Notes under the pieces: generated by a model | Seen by the model: the letters and a program-made list of their open reading frames with translations, nothing else | Databases searched by the model: none | What the model was told of the DNA's origin: nothing | Shown: positions 9,061 to 18,711 of the stretch, piece by piece | Layout: each line of letters opens with the position of its first letter | How positions within the stretch are numbered: position 1 is the first letter of the stretch | Translations under genes and position numbers: made by a program | DNA from: Gordonia jinghuaiqii | GTDB taxonomy: Bacteria; Actinomycetota; Actinomycetes; Mycobacteriales; Mycobacteriaceae | DNA: 64,000 nucleotides | Direction of reading: 5' to 3' | Assembly: GCF_014041935.1 (NCBI RefSeq) | Contig: NZ_CP059491.1 | Span: 2,666,001 to 2,730,000, forward strand

Positions 9061-10641
9061 CTATTGGGAAGGCATAGATTCCGGCACAACCGGCTCGGCA
9101 CCGAGCGGCTCGGATTCCTCGGTCGGGGTGTGACTGCGAGGCGTGAACACCAGCGTCCCCGCCGACCTCGGCACCACACGGGTCGCCGAGGACCCGATGA
9201 TCACCATCGTGCGCATGTCGACGACAGCCGGATCGAACTCGGCGGCGGTGGTCGTGGTCAGTGACTGCTCGGGCCCGCCGACGTCACGCCCGAGCACGAC
9301 GACGCGGTCCGGCGAGACCGTCTGCATCAGTGTGTGTTTGAGTGCTCCCACCTGCCAGGACCGGCTTGCCGACCCCGGGTTGTAGATGGCGATCACCAGA
9401 TCCGCGGCGAGCGCCGCGGTGATCCGCCGCTCGATCACCGACCACGGCTTGAGTCGATCCGACAGCGAGATGACCGCGAAATCGTGTCCGAGAGGAGCAC
9501 CCACTGCCGCGGCCACGGCGGTCGCGGCGGTGACGCCCGGGACCACGCGGACCGGCACGTCGTGCCACCGGGGCTGGGCCGCCACCTCGGCGACCGCAGC
9601 GGCCATCGCGAACACCCCGGGATCCCCCGACGAGACGACGGCCACCCGCGCGCCGCGTCGAGCGAGATCGAGTGCGAACTCCGCGCGCTCGGCTTCCACC
9701 CGGTTGTCGCTGGCGTGCACACGCTGGCCGGGCCGCGGCGTCACCCGATTGAGATAGGTCGTGTAACCCACAAGGTCGGTGGCAGTGGCCAATTCGGCCC
9801 GTACCTCGGGAGTGGTCCAGCTGTCGTGGCCGGGTCCGAGTCCCACCACCACGACCCCGCCGGGTACCGGCTCGGGCTCGAACATCGGATTGTTGCGGCG
9901 TCCCGGCACCACCAGGATGGAGAAGTACGGAACCTCTGCGGGATCGACGTCGGCAGCAGGGAGCACGCGCTCGACCGTGGTCGAGGCACGTTCGACATAG
10001 AACGCCTCGTCGAGCCGGCCTGCGGCGCGCAACGCCTCGCGCACCCGCTCGAAGGTCCGGCCGAGTTTCATGACCACGATCGCGTCCGCCGAGCGGAACC
10101 GGAACAGCAACTCCGGCGTCGACGCCGTGCCCGGCACGACGGTGAGTGTTTCCTCGCCTTCCACGAGTGGGACGCCGGTCGCCGCCGACGCCGCGCTGAC
10201 CGAGGTCACACCCGGCACGATCTCCGCGTCGAAGTGGGGGGACAACCGTTTGTGCATGTGCATGTACGAGCTGTAGAACAGCGGATCACCCTCGGCGAGG
10301 AGAACGACGTCACGACCGGCACGCAGATGGACGGCCAGCCTATCGACGCTCTCGGCGTAGAAGTCGTCGAGCGCACCCTGGTATCCGCCGGGGTGTTCGG
10401 TGGTCTCGGTGGTGACCGGGTACATCAGGCGTTCCTCGGTCTGCCCCTCACGCAGGTAGGGCTCGGCGACCGAGCGCGCGATGCTGTTGCCGTGTCGCGC
10501 ACAGTGATACGCGATCACGTCGGCGGTGGTGATGAGCCGGGCGGCCTTGACCGTCATCAGTTCGCTGTCGCCGGGGCCGAGGCCGACGCCCCAGAGCTTG
10601 CCCTCACCATGTGCGCTCGTGTTCACGGCTTCCACCTTCAT
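9061..10641 (-). CDS. cobIJ: Precorrin-2 C20-methyltransferase / precorrin-3B C17-methyltransferase fusion
   Basis: A 526-residue fusion of two SAM-dependent methylases. The CobI half (about 15-245) has WGVGLGPGDSELMTVKA, AEGDPLFYSSYMHM and VPGVTSVSAASAATGVPL. The CobJ half (about 268-500) has VVGLGPGHDSWTTPEV, VVSSGDPGVFAMAAAV, VPGVTAATAVAAAVGAPLGHDF and IYNPGS. CobI makes precorrin-3A; CobJ contracts the ring to precorrin-4. The same fusion occurs in mycobacteria. ATG 10641 overlaps the cobH stop (ATGA); longer open frame upstream is the shadow of cobH and cobG. The C-terminal 25 residues (TPTEESEPLG...) look disordered. Confidence 0.95.
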   Translation of the reverse strand: MKVEAVNTSAHGEGKLWGVGLGPGDSELMTVKAARLITTADVIAYHCARHGNSIARSVAEPYLREGQTEERLMYPVTTETTEHPGGYQGALDDFYAESVDRLAVHLRAGRDVVLLAEGDPLFYSSYMHMHKRLSPHFDAEIVPGVTSVSAASAATGVPLVEGEETLTVVPGTASTPELLFRFRSADAIVVMKLGRTFERVREALRAAGRLDEAFYVERASTTVERVLPAADVDPAEVPYFSILVVPGRRNNPMFEPEPVPGGVVVVGLGPGHDSWTTPEVRAELATATDLVGYTTYLNRVTPRPGQRVHASDNRVEAERAEFALDLARRGARVAVVSSGDPGVFAMAAAVAEVAAQPRWHDVPVRVVPGVTAATAVAAAVGAPLGHDFAVISLSDRLKPWSVIERRITAALAADLVIAIYNPGSASRSWQVGALKHTLMQTVSPDRVVVLGRDVGGPEQSLTTTTAAEFDPAVVDMRTMVIIGSSATRVVPRSAGTLVFTPRSHTPTEESEPLGAEPVVPESMPSQ

Positions 10642-11261
10642 TCCTGCGGCGTCGCGAGTGCGTTGAGGGCGGCGGCGGTGATCGCCGAACCACCGCGACG
10701 CCCGGTGACGGTGATGAATTCGAGGTCGGTGCGGGCGGCGAGCGCCTCGCAGGATTCGGCGGCCCCCACGAAACCGACCGGGGCGCCGACGATGGCGGCG
10801 GGGCGTGGGGCGCCGTCGTCGATCATGTCGAGCAACGCGAACAAGGCGGTCGGCGCATTGCCGATCGCCACCACCGAACCCTCGAGGCGGGGACGCCAGA
10901 ATTCCAGTGCCGCTGCGGTTCTGGTGGTGCCCATCTCCTCGGCCAGGCGCGGCAGCGTGGGCTCGGAGAGGTAGCAGACGACGTCGTTGTCCGCGGGCAG
11001 ACGCTTGCGGGTGACCCCCGACGCGACCATGGACGCGTCGCACAGAATCGGCGCGCCGGCCTCGAGTGCACCACGTGCTGCCGCCACGACGCCGGGAGTG
11101 GCGACCACGTCGCGGGTCAGGTCGGTCTGCCCGCAGGCATGGATCATGCGCACGACGACGGTCGCGAGGTCGGGTGCGAATGCGGACAGATCGGATTCGG
11201 CGCGGATCGTCGCAAAGGACTGGCGGTAGATCGCGGCGCCGTCGCGCAGGTACTCGGTCAT
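10638..11261 (-). CDS. cobH: Precorrin-8X methylmutase
   Basis: A 207-residue enzyme that moves the C11 methyl to C12, giving hydrogenobyrinic acid. The proposed catalytic His is in VVRMIHACGQTDL (His about 41). Other family segments are GAPILCDASMVASGVTRKRLP, GNAPTALFALLDMI and GAPVGFVGAAESCEAL. Standard length. It lies 12 bases after cobG and overlaps cobIJ by 4 bases, so cobG-H-IJ form one minus-strand operon. Confidence 0.96.
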   Translation of the reverse strand: MTEYLRDGAAIYRQSFATIRAESDLSAFAPDLATVVVRMIHACGQTDLTRDVVATPGVVAAARGALEAGAPILCDASMVASGVTRKRLPADNDVVCYLSEPTLPRLAEEMGTTRTAAALEFWRPRLEGSVVAIGNAPTALFALLDMIDDGAPRPAAIVGAPVGFVGAAESCEALAARTDLEFITVTGRRGGSAITAAALNALATPQE

Positions 11262-11273
11262 GGTCCGACGAGC

Positions 11274-12464
11274 CTAACGGCGGTGCCGCTCGTATCCGTC
11301 GTCGGGCGTGGCCTGTACCGAGAGGTGGCCGGTGGGCGGGGAGCCGCAGCGACGTTCGCAGCCGACCCAGTGTTCCCGGTCGTCGACCGGTTCGCCCTGC
11401 GCCACCCGCCGCAGCAGGTCCTCGCGGACAGGGGCGTGCGCGGACGCGCATCCGGGTGCACCCACACAGCAGCTGAGCCGTGCCCACGGCGAGTTGGCGT
11501 CGAAGATGAGTCCCATCGGGGCGAGGACCCGCACGACGGTCTCGGCCACCCCCTCGCTCAGATCGCAGATCAGGATCTCCCGGTCGGGGGTGAAGATGAC
11601 CGGCGCCTCGACCGCCGCGATGAACTCCGCGAGGCGGGCGGGCAACCGGCCCAGCTCCACGACCGCGCCGAGCAGGACCGCGCCGTCGTCCTGGTCGAAC
11701 CACCCGACGATCGGGTCCGCCGGCGCGAGCCCGGCGCCCTCGACCACGCCGGCGGGATCGTCCGGTCCGACGACGGGTCCGAGTCCCGCGGCGACGAGGT
11801 CTTCGAGTCGCCGCCGGTCATCGACTCCCAGGTCGGCGACCCGCCAGGCGCCGGGGCGGACGTCGGCGAGACCGAACGCGATCCTCTGCAGTGCCGCGAC
11901 GATGTCGTCGGTCCCGGTTGCCGACCCCACCGGTTGCCCACCGACCGCGATGTCGGCGCTCAGTGATTCACGGGACTCGGGGGCGCCGGACCGGATCACC
12001 GCGCACGCGTCGGGACGCCGCACGACGATGTCGCCGCGCCCGTCGTCGATGCCGAACAGGAACCGGCCCGAGAGCGCGGTGGTCGCGGGGTCGGCGCGCA
12101 GCGCGTCGTCGAGGGCGGAGGCGAGCGGCCGTGCGTCGGCGACTCCGCCGATCCGCCCGGTCAGCGGGCTGACCTCGATGTTGCGCACCTTGTCGTGGGT
12201 GGCGCTCGGCGCGAGCCCGGCGCCCACCACCGCATCGGCGACGGCCGCCACGTCGGTGATGCCGCGCAGTTGCAGGTTGCCGCGGACGGTGATCTCGAGG
12301 TACCCGTCGGCATGGGCGTCGGCTGCCTGAGCGAGCTGCGCCAGCTGCGCCGGTTCGATGCGACCGCCCGGCAACCGGATGCGCGCGAGAGCGCCGTCGG
12401 CCGCCTCATGGGTGCTGAACACGCCGGGGCAGCGGTCGGCGGCGTCGCGGGCTCGCTCGTTCAT
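11274..12464 (-). CDS. cobG: Precorrin-3B synthase (Fe-S, nitrite/sulfite reductase fold)
   Basis: A 396-residue oxygen-dependent enzyme that turns precorrin-3A into precorrin-3B, so the pathway here is the aerobic route. The N-terminal half contains the ferredoxin-like repeat ITVRGNLQLRGI. The C-terminal half carries the [4Fe-4S] cysteines in SCCVGAPGCASAHAP and CERRCGSPP. Start ATG 12464 follows GAGGGA. It is divergent from cobN, and the riboswitch between them reads toward cobN, so cobG-H-IJ must use a separate promoter in the roughly 200-base gap. Confidence 0.94.
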   Translation of the reverse strand: MNERARDAADRCPGVFSTHEAADGALARIRLPGGRIEPAQLAQLAQAADAHADGYLEITVRGNLQLRGITDVAAVADAVVGAGLAPSATHDKVRNIEVSPLTGRIGGVADARPLASALDDALRADPATTALSGRFLFGIDDGRGDIVVRRPDACAVIRSGAPESRESLSADIAVGGQPVGSATGTDDIVAALQRIAFGLADVRPGAWRVADLGVDDRRRLEDLVAAGLGPVVGPDDPAGVVEGAGLAPADPIVGWFDQDDGAVLLGAVVELGRLPARLAEFIAAVEAPVIFTPDREILICDLSEGVAETVVRVLAPMGLIFDANSPWARLSCCVGAPGCASAHAPVREDLLRRVAQGEPVDDREHWVGCERRCGSPPTGHLSVQATPDDGYERHRR

Positions 12465-12504
12465 TCCCTCAGCCTACGACCGGCCCCGTGCGGCGGAAGC
12501 GGCG

Positions 12505-12671
12505 CGCAGTCGTAGTCTTGACCCACCGCGAGCGGGCTGAAGCCGGTGCAAATCCGGCGCGGTCGCGCCACTGTGAGGGGTTTCGGCGTCACGCACGCCA
12601 GAAGCCCCGAGTCAGACCAGTCCCTCGCACCCACCGACGCACCGGGCGCGACAACCCGGCGAGGAGACACG
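12505..12671 (+). promoter_or_regulatory. Adenosylcobalamin-type riboswitch ahead of cobN
   Basis: The leader carries the hallmarks of cobalamin riboswitches in order: a GAAGCCGGTGCAAATCCGGC stem-loop (12539-12558), the invariant GCCACTGTGA core (12567-12576) and the AGTCAGA segment (12610-12616). A final stem (CCGGG at 12642-12646 with CCCGG at 12655-12659) directly abuts the cobN ribosome-binding site GAGGAG (12661-12666). No T-run is seen. This suggests control of translation start: ligand-bound RNA would hide the Shine-Dalgarno. The family is known to bind adenosylcobalamin and turn expression down; the exact outer limits here are approximate. Confidence 0.9.
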
Positions 12672-15600
12672 ATGATCCTGCTGCTCTCGACCTCGGACAC
12701 CGATCTGCTCACGGCATCTGCCGCCAACTCCACCCCGGCGGTCGATATCCCAGCAGCCAACACACCGGACCCGGCGGTCGAGTTCCGCGGTGTCAATCCC
12801 TCCCGCATCCTGCTCGACGACATTCCGCGGCTGGCTTCCGACGCCGACCTCATCGTGGTGCGGATCCTGGGTGGCACACGGGCCTGGGAGGAGGGCCTGA
12901 CCGCCGTCGGGGCGACCGGTAAGCCACTCGTCGTGTGCTCGGGGGAGCAGCAGCCCGACCCGGACCTGATGGCGCACTCCACCGTGCCCGCCGGTGTCGC
13001 CGCCCAGGCACACGACTATCTCGCCGCCGGTGGCGTGGCCAACCTCGTCAACCTGCATCACTTCCTCTCCGACACCGTGCTGCTGACCGGAAACGGTTTC
13101 GAACCGCCCGAACAGACACCGGCCTGGGGGATCCTCGAACGCTCTTCGGTTCCCGTCACGCCTGGCGCCGTCACAAGTGGCGCAGGGAGCCGTTCGCCCG
13201 ACGCCCCGACCATCGCGGTGCTCTACTACCGCGCCCAGCATCTGGCGGGCAACACCCGCTACATCGACGCATTGTGCGAGGCGATCGAGGCCCGTGGCGC
13301 CCGGGCGCTGCCGGTGTTCTGCGCGTCGCTGCGCACCGCGCCCGACGACCTCCTCGATCTCCTCGGCACCGCCGACGCCCTGGTGGTCACCGTGCTCGCG
13401 GCCGGCGGGGCCACCCCCGCCACGGCGTCGGCCGGCGGCGACGACGAGGCCTGGAACATCGAGCGGCTGGCCGCCCTGGACATCCCGATCCTGCAGGGCC
13501 TGTGCCTCACCGGATCCCGCGCGGACTGGGAGGCCGGCGACGACGGCCTCTCACCCCTGGACGTCGCGACCCAGGTGGCGGTGCCCGAGTTCGACGGCCG
13601 CATCATCACCGTCCCGTTCTCGTTCAAGGAGTTCGACGACGACGGATTGCCCTGGTACAAACCCGATCTCGAGCGATGCGCACGCGTCGCCGGTATCGCC
13701 ACAGCCCATGCCCGTCTGCGCCGGACCCCGGCGGCCGACAAGCGCATCGCCGTGATGCTCTCGGCCTATCCGACCAAGCACGCCCGCATCGGCAATGCGG
13801 TGGGACTCGACACCCCGCGAAGCCTTCTCCGCCTCCTCGACGCGATGGCCGCGGCCGGTTACGACATCGGCCCCCGCACCGGACCGGACGCCATTCCCGG
13901 ACTCGCCGAAGACGATTCGGATGCGTTGATCCACCACATCATCGCCACCGGGGGCCAGGATCCGGACTGGCTCACCGAGGAAACCCTCGCCGCCAACCCG
14001 ATCCGCATGTCGGCCGCGGACTACCGCGACTGGTTCCACACCCTGCCCGACGGATTGCGGACCGCGGTCACCGAGCACTGGGGACCCGCTCCGGGCGAGC
14101 TGTTCGTCGACCGCACCGTCAACCCCGACGGCGACATCGTCATCGCGGCACTGACCTTCGGCAACATCGCGATCATGGTGCAGCCGCCGCGCGGCTTCGG
14201 TGAGAACCCCGTTGCGGTCTACCACGATCCCGATCTACCGCCCTCACACCACTATCTCGCCTCCTACCGCTGGATCGCCGCCCAGCGCAACGGCTTCGGG
14301 GCCGATGCGATCGTCCACGTCGGCAAGCACGGCAACCTCGAATGGTTGCCCGGCAAGAACCTCGGGATGTCGGCCGACTGCGGCACCGACGCCGCCCTCG
14401 GCGATCTCCCGCTCGTCTATCCGTTCCTCGTCAACGACCCGGGCGAGGGGACACAGGCCAAGCGCCGCGCCCACGCCGTCCTCGTCGACCACCTCATCCC
14501 GCCCATGGCGCGCGCGGAGTCCTACGGCGACATCGCACGTCTCGAGCAGTTGCTCGACGAGCACGCCAACATCACCGCCCTCGACCCCGCGAAACTGCCC
14601 GCCATCCGCCAGCAGATCTGGACGCTGCTGACCGCGGCGAAGATGGACTCCGACCTCGGGCTCACCGAACGCCCCGACGAAGAGGTCTTCGACGACATGC
14701 TGTTGCACGTCGACGGCTGGCTCTGTGAGATCAAGGACGTGCAGATCCGCGACGGCCTGCACGTCCTCGGCGAGCCTCCGCGCGACGACGCCGAAGTCGA
14801 TCTCGTGCTCGCGATGCTCCGTGCCCGTCAGCTCTGGGGCGGGACCTCGGCGCTGCCCGGACTCCGGGAGGCCCTCGGACTCGTCGAAGACGGATCGGCC
14901 GAACGCGCCGCGGTCGACGCGGTGGAGACCCGCGCCCGGGAGCTGGTCGCGGCCTGCGCCAAGGGGGATTGGTCGGCGGCGACCGTCGGCGAGGTGTCCC
15001 AGGGGCTGCCCGACGCGGTCGGCGATGTGCTGCGCTTCGCCTCGACCGAGGTGGTCCCGCGACTCCGGCAGACCACCGGCGAGGTGCCGCGGGTGCTGCA
15101 CGCCCTCGCCGGCGGCTTCATCCCGGCAGGGCCCAGCGGGTCCCCGCTGCGCGGCCTGATCAACGTGCTGCCCACCGGACGCAACTTCTACTCGGTCGAT
15201 CCGAAGGCCGTCCCGTCACGGCTGGCGTGGGAGACGGGGCGGGCGATGGCCGATTCGCTCCTCGAACGCTACGTCACCGACCACGGGCATCACCCGGCGT
15301 CGGTCGGGCTGTCGGTGTGGGGGACCAGCGCGATGCGCACCTCGGGGGACGATGTCGCCGAGGTTCTGGCGCTGCTCGGCGTGATGCCGGTGTGGGATGA
15401 GATGTCGCGCCGCGTCGTCGATCTCGAACTGATCGGCCTCGCCGAGCTCGGCCGTCCGCGCATCGACGTCACCGTGCGCATCTCGGGGTTCTTCCGCGAT
15501 GCCTTCCCGCACGTGGTCGCCATGCTCGACGACGCCGTCGCGCTCGCCGCGGCCGCCGACGAACCCGACGAGGACAACTTCGTCGCGGCCCACGTCCGCG

Positions 15601-16367
15601 CCTCGATGGCCGACCACGGTGATCGCCGGCGCGCCGTCACCCGGGTCTTCGGGTCCAAACCCGGAACGTACGGCGCCGGGATCCTCCAGCTCATCGACTC
15701 CCGCGACTGGCGTAGCGACGACGACCTGGCCCGCGTCTACACCGAGTGGGGCGGGTACGCCTACGGCCGCGACCTCGACGGCGTCCCCGCGGTCGACGAC
15801 ATGCGCGCCGCCTACAAGCGGATCGCGGTGGCCGCGAAGAACACCGACACCCGCGAACACGACATCGCCGACTCCGACGACTACTTCCAGTACCACGGCG
15901 GCATGGTCGCGACGGTCCGCGCGCTGACCGGCAGGTCGCCCGAGGCCTACATCGGCGACAGCACCCGGCCGGACTCCGTGCGTACCCGCACCCTGTCGGA
16001 GGAGACCAGCCGCGTGTTCCGTGCCCGCGTCGTCAATCCGCGCTGGATCGCCGCGATGCAGCGACACGGGTACAAGGGCGCCTTCGAGATGGCCGCCACC
16101 GTCGACTATCTCTTCGGCTACGACGCGACCACCGACGTCGTCGCCGACTGGATGTACGAGCAGCTCACCGAGTCCTACGTCCTCGACGAGACCAACCAGC
16201 AGTTCATGCAGCAATCCAATCCGTGGGCGCTGCACGGCATCGCCGAACGTCTCCTCGAGGCAGTCGAACGCGACATGTGGCGTGAGCCGCCCGCCGAGCT
16301 GCTCGACGCCCTGCGCAGCGTCTACCTGCAGACCGAGGGCGACATCGAGGGCCGCGGCGAGAACTGA
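12672..16367 (+). CDS. cobN: Aerobic cobaltochelatase large subunit
   Basis: A 1,231-residue protein with CobN / Mg-chelatase H architecture. It binds hydrogenobyrinic acid a,c-diamide and inserts cobalt with the ATPase subunits CobS and CobT, which are not in this window. Recognisable segments are IVHVGKHGNLEWLPGKNLGMS, PFLVNDPGEGTQAKRRAHAV, HALAGGFIPAGPSGSP, GRNFYSVDPKAVPS and VGLSVWGTSAMRTSGDDVAE. ATG 12672 follows GAGGAG at the 3' end of the riboswitch; the frame is open upstream only because it crosses the leader. Size is typical. It is the only gene directly behind the riboswitch. Confidence 0.96.
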   Translation: MILLLSTSDTDLLTASAANSTPAVDIPAANTPDPAVEFRGVNPSRILLDDIPRLASDADLIVVRILGGTRAWEEGLTAVGATGKPLVVCSGEQQPDPDLMAHSTVPAGVAAQAHDYLAAGGVANLVNLHHFLSDTVLLTGNGFEPPEQTPAWGILERSSVPVTPGAVTSGAGSRSPDAPTIAVLYYRAQHLAGNTRYIDALCEAIEARGARALPVFCASLRTAPDDLLDLLGTADALVVTVLAAGGATPATASAGGDDEAWNIERLAALDIPILQGLCLTGSRADWEAGDDGLSPLDVATQVAVPEFDGRIITVPFSFKEFDDDGLPWYKPDLERCARVAGIATAHARLRRTPAADKRIAVMLSAYPTKHARIGNAVGLDTPRSLLRLLDAMAAAGYDIGPRTGPDAIPGLAEDDSDALIHHIIATGGQDPDWLTEETLAANPIRMSAADYRDWFHTLPDGLRTAVTEHWGPAPGELFVDRTVNPDGDIVIAALTFGNIAIMVQPPRGFGENPVAVYHDPDLPPSHHYLASYRWIAAQRNGFGADAIVHVGKHGNLEWLPGKNLGMSADCGTDAALGDLPLVYPFLVNDPGEGTQAKRRAHAVLVDHLIPPMARAESYGDIARLEQLLDEHANITALDPAKLPAIRQQIWTLLTAAKMDSDLGLTERPDEEVFDDMLLHVDGWLCEIKDVQIRDGLHVLGEPPRDDAEVDLVLAMLRARQLWGGTSALPGLREALGLVEDGSAERAAVDAVETRARELVAACAKGDWSAATVGEVSQGLPDAVGDVLRFASTEVVPRLRQTTGEVPRVLHALAGGFIPAGPSGSPLRGLINVLPTGRNFYSVDPKAVPSRLAWETGRAMADSLLERYVTDHGHHPASVGLSVWGTSAMRTSGDDVAEVLALLGVMPVWDEMSRRVVDLELIGLAELGRPRIDVTVRISGFFRDAFPHVVAMLDDAVALAAAADEPDEDNFVAAHVRASMADHGDRRRAVTRVFGSKPGTYGAGILQLIDSRDWRSDDDLARVYTEWGGYAYGRDLDGVPAVDDMRAAYKRIAVAAKNTDTREHDIADSDDYFQYHGGMVATVRALTGRSPEAYIGDSTRPDSVRTRTLSEETSRVFRARVVNPRWIAAMQRHGYKGAFEMAATVDYLFGYDATTDVVADWMYEQLTESYVLDETNQQFMQQSNPWALHGIAERLLEAVERDMWREPPAELLDALRSVYLQTEGDIEGRGEN

Positions 16368-16465
16368 GGACGCCGGCGGGAGAAAATCCGGCACGTCGTG
16401 CGTTGTACCGGAAGACCCCGACGTTCAACGGGTGCCGCGAAGGCACCGAAAGGCAGGTGAGCACC

Positions 16466-16981
16466 ATGGCACTCCGCTATGTCGCGGCCTACGCCGTGCT
16501 CGAGATCGCCGCCTTCGTGGCGATGGTGATGACCCTCGGCTTCGGCTGGGCCGTCCTGATCACCATCGGCGCTGCCGTCCTCGGCTTCCTCACGCTCCGG
16601 TGGCAGGGCCGTAAGGTCTTCGGCGAGCTGCGCCGAGCCGCGGCCAACGAGGTGGACCCACGCGACCCGCTCGTCGACACCGCCCTCGTCGCGGCCGCGA
16701 CGCTTCTGCTGGTCATCCCCGGTGTGGTGTCGACCGTGGCCGGCATCCTGCTGCTGTTCCCGCCCACGCGCAAGGCCGTGCGTCCGGTCGTCGTCGCCGC
16801 GGGTGCACGCCGGATGATCACCGCCATGGACCGCGCGGGAGTCCGCGCCACCGGCATCTACGCCGGCCGGGGTGGAGCGACCATCATCGACGGCACAGTT
16901 GTGGAATCGGACACCCGAGACGGGGGAACGGGCACCGGCAGCATGCCCGCCGATGCCCCGCGCCTGCCGTACGGCCACTGA
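16466..16981 (+). CDS. fxsA: FxsA-family membrane protein
   Basis: A 171-residue small membrane protein. Hydrophobic segments lie at about 5-50 (two passes, LEIAAFVAMVMTLGFGWAVLI and VLGFL) and about 72-98 (LVAAATLLLVIPGVVSTVAGILLLF). The family core LVIPGVVSTVAGILLLFPPTR is clear. The C-terminal 60 residues are hydrophilic. E. coli FxsA, when overproduced, relieves F-plasmid exclusion of phage T7; the normal role in actinobacteria is unknown. ATG 16466 was chosen; GTG 16457 is an alternative, with AAGG upstream. Confidence 0.88.
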   Translation: MALRYVAAYAVLEIAAFVAMVMTLGFGWAVLITIGAAVLGFLTLRWQGRKVFGELRRAAANEVDPRDPLVDTALVAAATLLLVIPGVVSTVAGILLLFPPTRKAVRPVVVAAGARRMITAMDRAGVRATGIYAGRGGATIIDGTVVESDTRDGGTGTGSMPADAPRLPYGH

Positions 16982-17076
16982 CCTCGACCTCATCGGAGGT
17001 GTGACCCGTGTCCGCCGGACACTCCGGACCCCACCGCCTGATGACCCTCCTCGACGGCAAGGCACACTGAACGACC

Positions 17077-18711
17077 GTGGCAACCCAACTGCTTCTCGGC
17101 GGCGCGGTGTACTCACCGGCCGCGCCCGACGCGACCGCGATGGCCGTCACCGACGGAATCGTCGTGTGGGTCGGTACCGATGACATCGGACGCGCACTGC
17201 ACCCCGACGCCGAGGTCATCGACCTCGGCGGGCTGTTCGTCAGCCCCGGCTTCGTCGACTCCCACGTCCATCTGACCTCCACGGGCCTCGGACTCGACGG
17301 ACTCACCCTCAACGAGGCGACGAGCCGCACGCACTGCCTGCGACTCGTGGCCAAGGCGGTGGCCGGCGACGCCGTCCAGGAGTCCGGAGATCTCCTCTGG
17401 GGTCTCGGCTGGGACGACTCCACCTGGGAGGGCGCAGGCCCGGAGGACGGACGTTTCCCGACGACCACCGAACTCGACGCGGTCGTCGGTAACCGCCCGG
17501 TCTACCTCGCCCGCGTCGACGAACATTCTGCCGTCGTCTCCACCGCACTGCGCCGACTTATCCCGGACCTCGCCGACGCCGTCGGGTACCACCCGGAAGA
17601 GCCCCTCGTCGCCGAGGCCCACCACCTCGTCCGCGGCGCTGCCCGGATGCTCGTCACCGCGGCCCATCGCGAACGCGCGCAGCGTCGTGCGCTCGATCAG
17701 GCCGCTGCGCACGGGGTCGTCGCCGTCCACGAGAACGGTGGCCCCGACATCAGCGGCATGGACGACTTCCTGGCCCTGGCCGATCTCGATCATCCGATCG
17801 AGATCCGCCGCTACTGGGGCCAGACCGTCACCGACGCCGACCACGCCACCGAGCTGCTGTCCATCACCCGGGCCGACGCACTGGGCGGCGACCTGTTCAT
17901 CGACGGCGCGATCGGCTCGCACACCGCGTGGCTGTCCGAGCCCTACACCGATGCCCCCGAGACGTCGGGAATCGGCTACCTGGAGTTCGAACAGGTCCGC
18001 GATCACCTGCGCGCCTGCACGATCGCGGGGATCCAGGCCGGGTTCCACGTCATCGGCGATGCCGCGACCGGGATCGTCGTCGCCGCGTTGACCGAACTCG
18101 CCGCCGAACTCGGCACTCCCGCGATCGCCCGGTGTGCGCACCGGCTCGAACACGCCGAGATGGTCACGGCCCGCGACGCGGAGGTTCTGGCCCGCTGCGG
18201 TGTCATCGCCAGCATGCAACCGCTGTTCGACGCAGAGTGGGGCGGAACGGGCGACCTCTACGACGCCCGACTCGGACCCGAGCGCGCCGCCACCCTCAAC
18301 GACTTCGCCATGCTCGCCAAAGCCGGTGTCGCCCTGTCGTTCTCCTCGGATGCGCCGGTCACGCCGATCGATCCGTGGTCGACGATCCGTGCCGCGGTCC
18401 ACCACCACCAGCCGACCAACGCGATCTCGGCGCGCGGCGCCTTCGCGGCCGCCACCCGCGGCGGGTGGCGGGCCGGTGGGGTCAACGACGGACTGACCGG
18501 AACCCTGACTCCGGGGGCACCTGCGAGCTACGCGGTGTGGGAGGTCGACGACCTCGTCGTCGCGGGTTCCCATGAGAAGGTGCAACGCTGGTCGACCGAT
18601 CCGCGCTCGCGGGTACCCGCCCTCCCGGACGTCTCGCCGGGCGCAGCCCTGCCGCGCTGTGTGCGCACGGTGCACCGGGGACAGCTGCTGTACGACCGGG
18701 ACGCCGGGTGA
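17077..18711 (+). CDS. Amidohydrolase family protein (YtcJ-like)
   Basis: A 544-residue metal-dependent hydrolase. The N-terminal beta-sandwich (AMAVTDGIVVWVGTDD) leads to the metal-binding HxH motif GFVDSHVHL. Further features of the Amidohydro_3/YtcJ group are a D-G-A-I-G-S-H motif, a conserved His in FHVIGDAATG, RLEHAEM and the late Asp in FSSDAPVTPIDPW. Substrate is unknown; members cleave N-acyl or formamide-type bonds. The start is GTG 17077, after an unremarkable 95-base gap. Its stop overlaps the lnt start (GTGA), so it is probably cotranscribed with lnt and ppm. Confidence 0.82.
   Translation: MATQLLLGGAVYSPAAPDATAMAVTDGIVVWVGTDDIGRALHPDAEVIDLGGLFVSPGFVDSHVHLTSTGLGLDGLTLNEATSRTHCLRLVAKAVAGDAVQESGDLLWGLGWDDSTWEGAGPEDGRFPTTTELDAVVGNRPVYLARVDEHSAVVSTALRRLIPDLADAVGYHPEEPLVAEAHHLVRGAARMLVTAAHRERAQRRALDQAAAHGVVAVHENGGPDISGMDDFLALADLDHPIEIRRYWGQTVTDADHATELLSITRADALGGDLFIDGAIGSHTAWLSEPYTDAPETSGIGYLEFEQVRDHLRACTIAGIQAGFHVIGDAATGIVVAALTELAAELGTPAIARCAHRLEHAEMVTARDAEVLARCGVIASMQPLFDAEWGGTGDLYDARLGPERAATLNDFAMLAKAGVALSFSSDAPVTPIDPWSTIRAAVHHHQPTNAISARGAFAAATRGGWRAGGVNDGLTGTLTPGAPASYAVWEVDDLVVAGSHEKVQRWSTDPRSRVPALPDVSPGAALPRCVRTVHRGQLLYDRDAG

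Noticed and set aside
9334..10974. 546-residue plus-strand frame opposite cobIJ and cobH
   Set aside because: It is antisense to two clearly identified cobalamin genes and has no recognisable motif.
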